From: Cephalotus follicularis
Lineage: Eukaryota; Streptophyta; Magnoliopsida; Oxalidales; Cephalotaceae
DNA: 64,000 nt
NCBI GenBank assembly: GCA_001972305.1
Contig: BDDD01002682.1
Location: forward strand, 1 to 64,000
Direction: 5' to 3'
How positions within the stretch are numbered: position 1 is the stretch's first letter; each line of letters opens with the position of its first letter. Below, one piece after another: positions 10,614-23,200 of the stretch. Under the pieces are notes generated by a model. That model had not been told where the DNA came from, did not search any database, and saw only the letters and a program-made list of their open reading frames with translations. Position numbers and translations under genes: made by a program.

Positions 10614-12805
10614 TGTAATGCCCAAAATGTACATATGTTGCAATTTCACAATGTAAATCTACTTTTATTATGGAATTAATAAAATGATGGATTTCTGACT
10701 TTGATGATGTTTTCCAAACTCTAATGATTTTGATTTTGGAGTATAAATGTTAAAGAAATGTTAAAAGTGTAAGATTAAGTCAAAACGGCACAGTTTTGAG
10801 GCTAAAGCGATGACGCCTTGAGTAGAGCGCCGACGCCTAAGTAATTAAAACGCGCGGTTAATTCAAACACATAAGCCTCGACGCCTGCATGTAAATGTCG
10901 ACGCTTTGCGTCGTGGTTCTGGTATACATAAACAGCAGATAGACGTGGTGAACGGAGGCATGTTCATGCCACTCTTCAAGCGCCCTGACATGCGTTTTAT
11001 GACGTGTTAATCATGCATTGAGATTCCCTGCCTTACCAGGACTTGAAAATCACTGAAAAGAGAAAGAATCTCTGAGTGCATGGCCTGTGAGGAGGAAGAA
11101 TGCAACACCTGTTGCGTCAGGCTTGCATGAAGGAGAGACTTGAATTGGTGGGCATATACATATGAAACAAGGACAAAATTTGCATAAAAGTTGACCCTCT
11201 CACCTTCCTCTCAGTTGTTACTGATAGAAGTAGAAACTAGAGTCTAAGAGAGAGACAGAGAGTGAAAGAGAGCAGCAGAATTAGAGAGAGAGAAAAAGCT
11301 CAAACTCCATTGTTGAGCAAGGGAGAACTTGGAGCTGGGACAACGATTGTGGAGCGAACCAGAGAGCTTTCAGGCCAAACCTGGGGACTCAAAGTGACTG
11401 ATTGGATACTAAAAGTGGTGGACTTTCGGCTTCTAACTTGAGGCCAGAGGTAGGGGAAGCCATACTTGTATTTTGTGTTCAATATTTGTGTTGTCCAGTG
11501 ATGTTTATGCATGGATTGCATGGCTTGATGAACTGTTTTTGGTCACTGAAATTATGCCATGTTGTACTGGTGATGTAATATGATGTTGCATGTTGGTTTT
11601 CTGGGCTTTATACATGTTGGATTGCATGTTATTGTGGTGGACTTGTTACTGGTTCATCATGTCATGAGGAAGAAGAAGACTGATGGCAGAAACCGTCGAC
11701 GCCTTTGGTAAGCGTCGACGCTTTGTCCTGTGAACTACATTTTATATACTGGATGCATTTTAAACGTCGACGCCTATGGGAGGAGACATCAATTCCCAGG
11801 CACTGGAAAGCGCTGACGCTATAGGACTGAACGTCGACGCTTAAAGGACATAAGCGTCGACGCCTAAGTAAAAACGTCGACGGTTTAGAGTCCAGTTTGG
11901 ACAGTTTTCATGATTTTGACACCCGACAACTCCGATTTCGCTTAGGATGCATTCGAGCATTTGTATGCATTGCATATGTACTGTTTACTGCCTGTTTATT
12001 GACTTATTATAGACTGTAGATGATTTCTAGATTACGATGTCAATTTTGAAATGCATATGTGAAATTGAAAATGACTATTTTGAGTACAAAATAGATATTT
12101 GATAATAAAATATTTTCAAACAACTGAGAAATTGATTTCCACTCACTGAACTGTTTAAAGGTATTTTTCCACCACTAAAAATACATATTTCAAATGTTTA
12201 TGACTCTTGAAAACATTTTGAAATGAACTGCCTGTTGTTGTCCCAACCGTTATTTTTACTATACTGCTAATATATATATATTTTCACACACACACAGATA
12301 TATATATAATGGTATTTTCTACTGCAATGCATCATCTACGCATACATTTCATGACATGCATGTAATGTTGATCCCAAAGTACTCTTATGACTTAGCCGAG
12401 TGAGGACAAAGGCTAACCCCCTACTTTACAGATTGATGCAATGGACTGGCTTGGAAATCAACATGGAGGAAGTACAAGTTTCTTTTTAATAATGTCTTTA
12501 TCAGGGGTTAGGACCCCTTTGGGTATTGTGTACTGTATTTTCAAGTTACTGGACTTTTGATGCTACTGGATAATGTATTATGGATCACGCTCCATTCTGT
12601 GGACTTTTAACTATGACAGACTTGTATTTAGTAAGGTGTAGTATGGGATGCACGTTACGTATTTTTTCAGCCTATGAATTTTAATGCTTCCGCAACTGAT
12701 TTCTTGTTTAAAAGTTTAAATTTTATGGTATTTGCATGAGCTGAATCTTAATGTTAATTCCCTTTACCACTTTTATGTGTGTCTACCTGAAACTGGGGCG
12801 TGACA
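10614..12805 (+). repeat. Solo LTR of a Gypsy family related to V
   Basis: 2192 bp from TGTAATGCCC to GGGGCGTGACA, flanked by the exact 5-bp target duplication ATGCA (10609-10613 and 12806-12810). The 5' part is homologous to the LTRs of element V (AATAAAATGATGG... then a TTCCAAA... stretch). It carries the LTR 3' block GCCGAGTGAGGACAAAGGCT at 12395-12414. TCGA-core repeat clusters lie at about 10800-10910 and 11690-11890, on either side of a GCATAAA promoter-like stretch near 11183 and the purine-rich leader. No internal region. Confidence 0.92.
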
Positions 12806-12833
12806 ATGCAATCCTGAAAGAAAGGTTCTAGAA
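12806..12833. other. 28-bp remnant between two Gypsy insertions
   Basis: Begins with the right ATGCA duplication of the solo LTR and ends with TAGAA, the left target duplication of element V. It is the only original sequence left between the two insertions and continues at 22483. Confidence 0.7.
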
Positions 12834-15614
12834 TGTCACACCCCGTTTCCCAAGAGGACAACATTAAAGCGGTAAGGCAATCATCACAACATAATTTAGC
12901 TTATGCGATTTACGTAAAATCAAAACTTTCAATAGCGGAATCAAAAACATAAAATAAGCTGAATTTAAATATGTATAACGCATCCCATACTATGTGATAC
13001 CCCAAAAGTTTGAATAAAAACCCAACAGCAAAGTCGATGGCCCATAAATGGAGCGTGATAATACAGTACGAAATGAAATAAACCACGACATCCATCAATA
13101 CATGACAGATATAAAATCCACATTACAATAATCCAATTAACATAGTCATTGTTCATTAATCCAGTACATAAAATAAGAGAACCAATTCGGTCTTCTCCTT
13201 AAGTCTCCTTGCGTGCTCCATATCAAATTCCACTCCATCAATCAGTTACAGTAGGGGTTAGCCTTTGTCCTCACTCGGCTAAGTGAATAAACTCATAAAT
13301 GCAGTTCGAGGTATATGATAATGAGTATCATGAATGAATGCATTATGATGCAGTACAGTATATCTATATCGCTGTATATATATCGCAGAATATACATATG
13401 TAAAAAATATGTCTGTTCACAGTACAGGTATAACCTCATAAGGCTACATCAACACAAGCAGTTAGTATGTCCCAAAAGGAAGCAGGCAAACAAGTCGTCA
13501 TGACTATCTCCACCTCCTGGCCCCAACGTCATGCACTCTTACCCCATCCCCGTTTGCGAACGGTTTGGGGAAAGTCCTCCGTACAGGTTGCATAGCATGA
13601 CGGCTAAACAATCAACATGTTATTAGCACAGCAGCTATAATCAACAAGCACAAACACCGTATAGTAGAAGTCAAGCAATAAGATATAATTACTTGATCAA
13701 ATCTATTTGTTTAAATTATATTACTCCGTTCTCAGGTTGTGATAAGTTTAAACTTAAAACACTACGGTTTGATTGTGTAACCAATCCTTTAAACATTTCT
13801 CCGTCTTTGGAAAATACTTTCCCCGATCATTTGAAAATATACATATGTTTGGCGAATATACATCTTCGTACAATTAATGATTGTAATAATCATACAAGCT
13901 TTTCAAAATGGTTAACACTTTTAGCAATCAACCACAATGTAATTCATTGTTCAGTAATAATGCAAACATGTGCTCATAATGCACCTAGGATCGTTTCTAG
14001 AGTCGTTTCCGGTCTAACGGGTCCAATTCGAGAGAAACTTTTCCAAACAGGGGCATAAGCGTCGATGCTTATCCCCAGGGCCTCGACGTCTTTACCCTAA
14101 GGCGCAACATTTCGTGCAGTTATTCTCAAGCATTTTTGGACCAAAGACATCGATGCTTTTCCAAAGACGTCGATGTCTTTATGATACCAGGAGGTATCAG
14201 CTTGCGAATCTTGATTCTAGGGGGATGAATTCGGCCCTTCAACCTTCATATAAACAAATATCACCCTCTCAAAGTGTAAGGCATGCTACTGGTTATCATA
14301 ATGTGTAACCAAAACATCAATTTATGAACAAAACATGCAACCCCAAGTGGGCAATTCACCATCTGCAGTAAACACTACTGCTCTACAAATACCCAGAAAA
14401 GGCATCGATGTTTTATTCAAACATCGACGTCTTTTGCATTCACACACGAAGGCATCAACGTCTTTATGTAGGCGTCGACGTCTATTCAGCGCAGAACATC
14501 ATTTCCATGGTTTTAACATACCAGGTCATTACCAAACCATCCATTACACAAACCAGTTCGAATATTCATGTAAATTACACATACATGGTTACTCCGTATA
14601 TCACAGCTGTCATCACAACAAATCCAGAGATTTCAATTCATCCATTAACATGCAATTCATCAATGGCATTTCATTATCTTAAAACTCAAAATGCATGTAT
14701 AAGAATCATGACTTTCCCCTACCTTGGTGTTCCAAGTTATGAACTAGAAAGTCCACCCCTTTAAGTCCTGGAATCTAGTCTCAGTAGCTTCAAGATTCGT
14801 CCACAGTTGCAAGCCTAGGAGCTCCAAGGTCCAAGGTCCAAGTGCTCAACAATGGTGGTTCTATCTTCTCTCTTTCTTTCTCTGTTCTATCTCTTTTCTC
14901 ATAGTGTTTAGCTAAGGAGGAGGGGAAGGAAGAGGGGTTTTATGCTGGCAGGAGTCCTCCCCTTCTCTCTTGCTTCACAGGTATCCTCACACACCCGTGC
15001 TCACCCCTCTCAGCCTCTGGTTTTTGGCTCTGTTTCCACTTCTCTTCTGCAGGTTGCAGGTGAAGATATGGGTTGCAAAAGGAGATGCACATCCTTTTTT
15101 CATGCACCAGGTGAGGAACACGTTTTGGAGCATGCCTGGAAACACCCCAGCATGATCAACACGTCGCGTCGTGCATGTCAAGATGCCTGGATGATGCCTC
15201 AAAAGTTGCCCCATTGCATGTTATTCTGTCAGTGTATAACGTGACTATGTTCTTTTCAAAGACGTCGACGTCTTTCCTTAGACGTCGATGTCTTTTCCCT
15301 CCTTCATACGAGGGTGTCGATGTCTTCGTCTACATCGACGTGCATGTACATGCATTCATGTGCACCCTTGTTCCCATAGGCATCGACGTCTTTCCAAAGG
15401 GATCGACGCGTTTATCCCAAAACTGCACCGTTTTGCCTCTAATTGCATCATTTAACATTTCTTTAACATTTCAAATATTCCCTCATCCAAAATCAAACCT
15501 TTTAAATTTTGGAAAGCATCATCCAAGTCAGAAATTATGCCATTCTCATTAATTCAATAATAAGATTACATCTTAAAACGAAATATTACAATAACCAAAA
15601 TCCCGGGTGTTACA
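12834..15614 (-). repeat. 3' LTR of Gypsy V
   Basis: Runs (minus strand) from TGTAACACCC at 15614 to GGGGTGTGACA at 12834. It holds the shared 20-bp LTR block in reverse at 13260-13279. TCGA-core repeats sit around 14055-14180, 14405-14485 and 15255-15410, including an 18-bp perfect palindrome at 15258-15275. Confidence 0.9.
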
Positions 15615-17080
15615 TCCACCCCTCCTTCAAGGAATTTCTTCCTCGAAATTAACACAATACTAAAACAAATGCGGGTAACGTTCTCGGATATCATCCTCAC
15701 GTTCCCAAGTCGCTTCATCCGGTCGATGAAATTGCCACTGAACCTTTACCATCGGAATGGTCCGGTTCCTCAACACTTGTGTCTTCAAATCCAAGATTCT
15801 CACGGGTGACTCCTCGCAAGAAAGATCATTCCTCACCGTAACCGAGTCACAATCCAGGACATGAGATGGATCTCGGATATAACCTCGTAGCATCGATACA
15901 TGGAAGACATCATGTACGCCCGACAAAGTAGGAGGCAAGGCTAGCTGATAAGCTACCTCCCCAACCCTCTCCAGAATCTCAAAAGGACCAATATAGCGTG
16001 GCGCTAACTTGCCCTTCTTCCCGAATCTTTGCACCCCTTTCCACGGAGATACCGTCAAAAACACGTAATCTCCAACATTGAAGGTTAAAGGCCTTCTCTT
16101 CACACTGTTGGCATAGCTCTTCTACCGACTCTGTGCTGGTAGCAACTTCTCTTTGATGAACTTAACTTTCTCCGAAGTCTCCTCCACCAAATCCGACCCA
16201 AGCAATGGTCGTTCCCCAACCTCGTCCCAACAGACGGGTGACCTACACTTCCTCCCATACAGTGCCTCGTATGGAGCCATACCAATACTCGCGTGATAGC
16301 TGTTATTATAAGAAAACTCTATCATAGGGATATGGTCTTCCCAGGTCCCAGCAAAATCGATCACACAAGCCCGAAGCATATCCTCCAAGGTTTGGATGGT
16401 ACGCTCTGACTGTCCATCCGTTTGAGGGTGAAAAGCAGTACTGAGATTCAATCTTGTTCCGAAGGCTGTCTTGAATCTCTTCCAGAAGTTGGAAGTGAAG
16501 ATCGAATCCCTATCGCAAACAATGCTCACCAGAACACCGTGCAATCTCACAATCTCCTTCACATATAATCGAGCCAACTTGCTTGCGGAATCAGTGATGT
16601 GTGTAGGCAAAAAGTGTGATGATTTGGCGAGTCTATCAACAATAACCCACATGGAATTATGACGGTCCTAGTCAGTGGAAATCCAGAAACAAAGTCCATC
16701 GTGATGTGTTCCCATTTCCACTTCACCACTGGTAATGACTGCAATAGTCCTGCCTGTTTCTGGTGTTCGGCCTTGACCCTCTGGCAAGTCAAACACTTCG
16801 CGATATATTCGGCAATTTCGCGCTTCATGCCGGGACACCAGTAAGTCTTCTTCATATCTTGGTACATTTTGGTACTACCGGGATGAATACTGTACCGGGA
16901 CTTATGAGCCCCATAAAGCAACTCACTCTTCAACTCGCTATCATTCGGAAGACACACCCGTCCCCGAAATCTCAGGATACCATCGGCGTGTACTCGAAAA
17001 TCGGACCCCGAATCTAGATTCTCTCGAATCCGTTGCAATTCAGGATCATGTGGTTGTGCATCCCTTATGTGGTCGAACAA
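15615..17080 (-). pseudogene. Gypsy V integrase and chromodomain-like tail
   Basis: The polypurine tract (GGAGGGGTGGA on the minus strand, 15615-15630) lies next to the LTR. Upstream on the minus strand are the tail segment KVQWQFHRPDEATWERED ending YPHLF (about 15660-15760), which resembles plant chromovirus chromodomains, and the GPFEILERVGEVAYQLALPP segment. Next come the integrase core (LSTAFHPQTDGQSERT, DMLRACVIDF) and the H2C2 zinc finger with [16 protein letters not shown] and [12 protein letters not shown] (about 16760-16900). In the family these direct insertion, possibly toward marked chromatin. Several breaks. Confidence 0.88.
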
Positions 17081-17239
17081 CACAGGCCGTCCTCGCATGT
17101 CGGCCGCAAAAAACCCCGGTGACTGCTTAAACAGAGACCACTCTTGGAAGTCTTCTAACATCTTCCATTGCGATACCATTGTACTGGCAACCATAGCCTT
17201 GCAACTTAAGGCATCAGCGACCACATTTTCTTTCCCCGG

Positions 17240-18560
17240 GTGGTACTGAATACTGCAATTATAATCGTTAAAGAATTTTACCCACCGACGTTGCCTCATG
17301 TTCAGTGTGTCCTGACAAAACAGGTACCTCAAACTCTTATGATCGGTAAAGATCTCAAACTGCGCCCCATACAGATAGTGCCTCCACTTCTGAAGGGTGA
17401 AGATAATAGCTTCAAATTCAAGTTCATGAGTCGGGTAGTTTTCTTCATACGGCTTCAGCTTCTTGGAAGCATAAGCGATCACCCTTCCTCGCTGCAACAG
17501 CACGCAGCCCAAGCCCTTACCCAATGCATCACTATAGACTGCAAAGCCCTCATTACCCTCAGGTAATGCCAAGATAGGAGCGGAAACTAACCGATCCTTC
17601 AGTTCACAGAAACTAGCTTCACAATCTTCGTCCCAGACAAACAGGGTCTTCTTCTGGGTTAGTCTAGTCAAGGGCTCGGCTATCCTCGAAAAGTTCTGGA
17701 TAAACCTCCTGTAATACCCCGCCAAGCCAAGAAAACTGCGTACCTCTGTCACATTCTTCGGCTGTGGCCAATCTCGTACCACCTCTGTCTTCGACGGATC
17801 TACCGCCAAACCTTCTCCAGATACAATGTGACCAAGAAAGATCACACGGTCAAGCCAAAATTTACACTTACTGAATTTGGCATACAGCTGCTGCTCACGC
17901 AGGATCTGCAAAACCAACCTCAGATGGCAAGCATGTTCCTCCTCACTCCTTGAGTATACTATTACGTCGTCAATAAACACAACGACAAACTGGTCCATGT
18001 ACGGTCAAAACACATCGTTCATTAATGACATGAACGCAGCCGGTGCATTGGTAACACCAAAAGGCATCACAAGGAATTCGTAGTGACCATACCTTGTCTA
18101 GAAAGCAGTCTTCTCAATATCTCCTTCCCTCACCCTCAACCGGTGATAACCTGATCTCAAATCAAGTTTCGAGAATACTCTCGCTCCTTGCAACTGGTCG
18201 AACAAATCCTCGATGTGGGGTAAAGGATACTTGTTCTTGATAGTTGCCTTGTTCAACATTCTATAGTCGATGCAGAGCCTCATCGACCCATCCTTCTTCT
18301 TGGAAAACAGTACAGGTGCACCCCACGGAGAAACACTGGGTCGAATAAAACCCTTATAGATCAGATCTTGTAACTGCAATTTCAGTTCCCTCAATTCTGC
18401 AGGAGCCATTCTATACAGTGCTTTAGAAATAGGAGCTGTACCTGGTATAAGATCGATAACAAACTCCATATTCCTCTTCGGTGGCAAAGATCCCAAGTCA
18501 TCAGGAAATACATCTGGAAATTCACACACCACAGGGATCTCCTCCAGGCTCAAACCCTTC
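17240..18560 (-). pseudogene. Gypsy V reverse transcriptase and RNase H remains
   Basis: Reverse transcriptase blocks are clear: [31 protein letters not shown] and the catalytic [11 protein letters not shown] near 17960-17990, followed by [10 protein letters not shown] and [14 protein letters not shown]. RNase H follows with [16 protein letters not shown] and [11 protein letters not shown]. The order and motifs are those of plant Ty3/Gypsy pol. Breaks interrupt the frame. Confidence 0.9.
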
Positions 18561-18669
18561 TCTTTCCTCCGGTCAATTACATAAGCAAGATATCATTCGC
18601 ATCCTTTCTCGAGATACCTCGATGACGGATGAAGGATATAATCGGTGTAGAAAACCCCTTGTCTCCCTT

Positions 18670-19020
18670 AAACTAGAAAACAGTACCATCGGGTAGACAA
18701 AAATCAACAGTCTTGCTGTAGCAGTCCATGTAAGCATGATGTGCTGACAGCCAATCCATCCCCAAAATAACATCGAAGTCGCGGATAGGCAATACTATCA
18801 AATCTGCATACAAGGAAATGCCTGCCATAGACATCTCACAACTACTATATATGGTATCTGTATACATGGAAACTCCAGCAGGTGTGTTCACATCCAAGGT
18901 ATATGGCATACAGTATGGTGTTACATCTAAACATGATGCAAATTGTGAAGAAATGAAATAATGTGATGCTCCAGGGTCCATCAACACTCTAGCAGAAAAA
19001 CCATAAATATACATTGTACC
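18670..19020 (-). pseudogene. Gypsy V protease remains
   Basis: A retroviral-type aspartic protease region: RVLMDPGASHYFIS at the active-site position, then the segment [19 protein letters not shown], very typical of plant Gypsy proteases (I-L-G-M-D-W-L). It lies between the gag knuckles and reverse transcriptase. Confidence 0.85.
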
Positions 19021-19059
19021 TCCAACGACCGAGGTAGACTCCAGAACCTCTGTCTGTGA

Positions 19060-20215
19060 AAGGGTAAAAACTCTACCTTTCGCAATGCCCTTGCCGATGT
19101 CCCTTGCTGTGAAGGCCCCGCTGCGGCCCCGCTGCTACTCGCTGGTCCAGTAGGTGCTGTAGCCTGACTCTTCGGGGAATCTCTCACGGAATGGCCAGAT
19201 GCCCCACACCTCAAACACAATCCGTTCATCCTCCAGCAATCTTTCTGTAAGTGGCCACAGTGATAACAAGCTCCAGTTCTCGCATTACTTCCCTGACTAG
19301 GAGTACCCTGTGTGGTTGTCTGCCCAGATCTGTTCTTCAATGATTTCGTCAGAGAACCACCGCCTTTCCATTTCGAAGAAACTGGTCTCATCGGGCTCTG
19401 TTTATTTTGTTGTGCCCGGGCCCTCTCTGCTCGGTCCTCATTGGATATGCTCTCCAGCAATCTCGCTTTCTAATCAACCTCCACAAAAGTTCCCAACTCC
19501 ATAGCTCTGATCCTTGACCGAAGATCCGGTCACAGACCCCTCAGGAATCTCCGTATCTTCTTCACTTCATTAGCTACCAGATAAGGTGAATGTCTGGCTA
19601 GCTCCATGAACCTTGCTTGATACTCGGTCACCGTCATTTCCCCCTATCGCAACTCCAAGAGTTCCATCTCTCGGTGCTCCTGTTCAATCCGTGGAACATA
19701 TGTCTCCAAGAATTCTATCCGGAATCTTCACCAAGTATTGTCAAGCCTCTGAGATTCCCATTTTTCCTTGACCATCTCCCACCAATGAGTGGCCTCACCC
19801 CATAGACAGTATACAACAAACTTCAGTTTTTGAGTGTCAGTACAGTCCATTACTTCAAAGATTTTCTCCAAGTCCTACAGCCATCTCTCAGCCACAGTAG
19901 CATCAAGTTCTCCCCGGAAACTGGGTGGATTCTGTCTCATAAACCTTTCGACGCCCCTCCCAAACTGGTTACTATCCTCTCCCGGGCAGTGATCGGGAGC
20001 TCTATGTTGCGGCTGAGCTTACGCGTAGTACTGGCGCATCTCCTCCGCATTAGCCATATTAAAGGCCATCTGTTGCTGAAAATAATTTGTAATTCGGACC
20101 ATCGGATCTCTGTCATCTTGGGGAACATTCATTCCTTGCAGAACATTCGCTTCTTCGGGGGCATTGGCTCCAACAGCCGTAGCCCTAACACGTGTTCTCC
20201 TTCGGTCCATTGGTT
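19060..20215 (-). pseudogene. Gypsy V gag and zinc-knuckle remains
   Basis: Starts near 20210 with MDRRRTRVRATAVGANAPEE, the same start as the gag regions of W (41220) and Z (53314). The capsid-like part is followed by a tandem zinc-knuckle region at about 19190-19280 (CYHCGHLQKDC and CLRCGASGHSVRDS). Gag is the structural protein of the particle. The frame is broken more than once. Confidence 0.87.
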
Positions 20216-20306
20216 CCTATAAGAAGGATGACGGTTAGTCATGACTTTAGGAAAACAATTTATTGATTTCTGAGGAAGGTATCCTAGCTAAGAATACATG
20301 GAATAT

Positions 20307-20318
20307 GCTCTGATACCA
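20307..20318 (-). other. Primer-binding site of Gypsy V (initiator Met tRNA)
   Basis: On the minus strand TGGTATCAGAGC lies three bases inside the 5' LTR end at 20322. It is complementary to the 3' end of plant initiator Met tRNA, the usual primer for these families. Confidence 0.9.
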
Positions 20319-20321
20319 CTC

Positions 20322-22482
20322 TGTCACACCACGTTTTCCAAGAGGACAACATTAAAGCGGTAGGGCAATCATCACAACATAATTCAGCTTATGCGATTTA
20401 CGTAAAATCAAAACTTTCAATAGCGGAAGCAAAAACATAAAATAAGTTGAATTTAAATATGTATCATGCATCCCATACTACGTGATACCCCAAAAGATTA
20501 TATAAAAACCCAACATCAAAGTCGATCGCCCGTAAACGAAGCGTGATAATACAGTACAAAATGAAATAAACCACGACATCCATTAATACATGACAGATAT
20601 AAAATCCACGTTACAATAATCCAATTAACATAGTCATTGTTCATTAATCCAGTACATAAAATAAGAGAACCAATTCGGTCTTCTCCTTAAGTCTCCTTGC
20701 GTGCTCCATATCAAATTCCACTCCATCAATCTGTTACAGTATGGGTTAGCCTTTGTCCTCACTCGTCTAAGTGAATAAACTCATAAATGCAGTTCGAGGT
20801 ACTTGATCAAATATATTTGTTTAAAATATATTACTCCGTTCTCAGGTTGTGATAAGTTTAAACTTAAAATAATATAGTTTGATTGTGTAACCAATCCTTT
20901 AAACATTTCTCCGTCTTTGGAAAATACTTTCCCCGATAATTTGAAAACATATATATATTTGGCGAATATACATTTTCGTACAATTAATGATTATAATAAT
21001 CATACAAGCTTTTCAAAATGGTTAACACTTTTAGCAATCAACCACAATGCAATTCATAGTTCAGTAATAATGCAAACATATGCTCAGAATGCACCTAGGA
21101 TCATTTCTAGAGTCGTTTCGGGTCTAACGGGTCCCATTCGAACGAAACTTTTCCAAACCGGGGCATAAGCATCGATGCTTATCCCCAGGGCATCGACGTC
21201 TTTACCCTGAGGCGCAACATTTCGTGCAGTTATTCCCAGGAGTTTTTGGACCAAAGACATCGATGCTTTTCCAAAGACGTCGATGTCTTTATTATACCAG
21301 AAGATATCGGCTCGCGAATCTTGATTCTAGGGGGAAGAATCTGGCCCTTAAACCTTCATATAAACAAATCTCACCCTCTCAAAGTGTAAGGCATGCTACT
21401 GGTTATCAGAATGTGTAACCAGAACATCAATTTATGAATAAAACATGCAACCCCAAGTGGGCAATTCAGCATCTGCAGTAAACACTACTGCTCTACAAAT
21501 ACCTAGAAAAGGCGTTGATGTTTTATTCAAACATCGACGTCTTCCGCATTCACACAAGAAGGCAACGATGTCTTTATGTAGGCGTTGACATCTATTCAGC
21601 CCAAAACATCATTTCCATGGTTTTAACATACCATGTCATTACGAAACCATCCATTACACAAACCAGTTCAAATATTCATGTAAATTACACGTGCATGGCT
21701 ACTCCGTACATCACAACAGTCATCACAACAAATACAGAGATTTCAATTCATCCATTAACATGCAATTCATCCATTAACATGCAATTCATCAATGGCATTT
21801 CATTATCTTAAAACTCAAAATGCATGTATAACTGGCAGGAATCCTCCTTTTCTCTCTTGTTTCACATGCACCCATACACACCCGTGCTCTCCTCACTCTC
21901 CTTCCTGTTTTGACTCCTTCCCCTTCCTTTTCTACAGGTTGCAGAAGGAGATGACACATCTTTTTTGCTTGCACCAGGTGAGGAACACGTTTTGGAGCAT
22001 GCCTGGTAACACTCCAGCATGATCAACACGTCGCATAGTGCATGTCAAGATGCCTGGATGATGCCTCAAAAGTTGACCATTGCATGTTATTCTGTCAGTG
22101 TATAACGTAAAAAATGTTCTTTTCAAAGACGTCGACGTCTTTGCTTAGACGTCGATGTCTTTTCCCTCCTTCATACGAGGGTGTCGATGTCTTCGTCTAC
22201 ATCGACGTGCATGTACATGCATTCACGTGAGCCCTTGTTCCCATAGGCGTCGACGTCTTTCCAAAGGCATCGACGCGTTTATCCCAAAACTGCACTGCTT
22301 TGCTTCTAATTGCATCATTTAACATTTCTTTAACATTTCAAACATTCCCTCATCCAAAATCCAACCTTTTAAATTTTGGAAAGCATCATCCAAGTCAGAA
22401 ATTATGCCATTCTCATTAATTCAATAATAAGATTACATCTTAAAACGAAATATTACAATAACGAAAATCCTGGGTGTTACAT
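20322..22482 (-). repeat. 5' LTR of Gypsy V
   Basis: 2161 bp, from TGTAACACCCAGG at 22482 to GTGTGACA at 20322 (minus strand). Homologous to 12834-15614 but shorter. It contains the shared 20-bp LTR block in reverse (20748-20767, one mismatch) and a 20-bp perfect palindrome CAAAGACGTCGACGTCTTTG at 22124-22143. Confidence 0.9.
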
Positions 22483-23186
22483 AGAATAAAGTTTATCGAT
22501 GTGCGAAGTCTCACAGCCGGATCTCATCATGGTCTTAGTCTGATAGTTTATTTTATGGATATTCATAGATTATATATACACAGACATATATAAATGAACC
22601 ATTGTCATTGATTAATATAAAAAACATTCTTTATTGAATATTAATGTTTATTACAAACTATTGTGATTATAAGACAACCTGCCAGAAACTGTGCAGACGC
22701 TTCCAGAAACAATGCAGAAACTACCAAAAACTGTGTAAAAACTTCCTGCACTCAAACTGTCACTAACCAGTCCAAATTTCTATATTAGTTAACTGCCAGA
22801 AAATATGCCCTTAATAGTGCAAAAAATATGAACAAAAACTGATGCACAAAACCCGTTTTCAAACAGAATTTTATGTCACTTTTAAACATCCATTTAATGA
22901 CTTTTTAAGGTCCGTTCGAGATCCTAAATCTACATACAGATGTTAAAATTCCCCATGCATCATCAACACCGAATGTATTAATCTTTAGATCATCAAACTA
23001 TCCAATTAATCAGTTAATTACACAAGTTCTAACAATTGGCAAAAATGACCTAAAATGTGGGTTTCCAAATCACATAATTTTGACAATTTCACTCTAGGGT
23101 TTTGGGATATAATTTTGGCTAAAGCTATGGGGCATCTAAACAAGCCATTAGACATTAAATTAAGGTCCAATTGAAGCTAATTAGAG
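22483..23186 (-). mobile_element. Leader fragment of Copia B
   Basis: About 700 bp of AT-rich noncoding sequence following (on the minus strand) the PBS of Copia B. It fits the untranslated leader between PBS and gag. The sequence continues across the Gypsy V insertion into 12806-12833 and probably 10569-10613. No gag was recognised, so Copia B is truncated. Confidence 0.65.
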
Positions 23187-23198
23187 GCTCTGATACCA
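23187..23198 (-). other. Primer-binding site of Copia B
   Basis: Minus-strand TGGTATCAGAGC, two bases from the LTR end at 23201. It marks the LTR on its right as a 5' LTR and fixes the orientation of Copia B. Confidence 0.88.
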
Positions 23199-23200
23199 CT

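Larger units (their letters stand above)
12834..22482 (-). mobile_element. Gypsy V: full-length Ty3/Gypsy chromovirus-type element
   Basis: A complete-length but broken minus-strand Gypsy element. It has LTRs at both ends, TG...CA termini, a 5-bp target duplication TAGAA (12829-12833 and 22483-22487), a PBS for initiator Met tRNA and a polypurine tract. The internal order on the minus strand is gag, CCHC knuckles, protease, reverse transcriptase, RNase H, integrase, chromodomain-like tail, which is the Gypsy order. About eight breaks interrupt the coding region. The two LTRs differ in length by about 600 bp and show many substitutions, so this is an older insertion than Z or W. It is inserted in the leader of Copia B. 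A Tekay/Del-like lineage is likely from the integrase tail. Confidence 0.93.

Noticed and set aside
12260-12310. AT and CA microsatellite as an independent feature of interest
   Set aside because: A short simple repeat inside the solo LTR; similar AT runs occur at 26584-26606. Ordinary for such LTRs.
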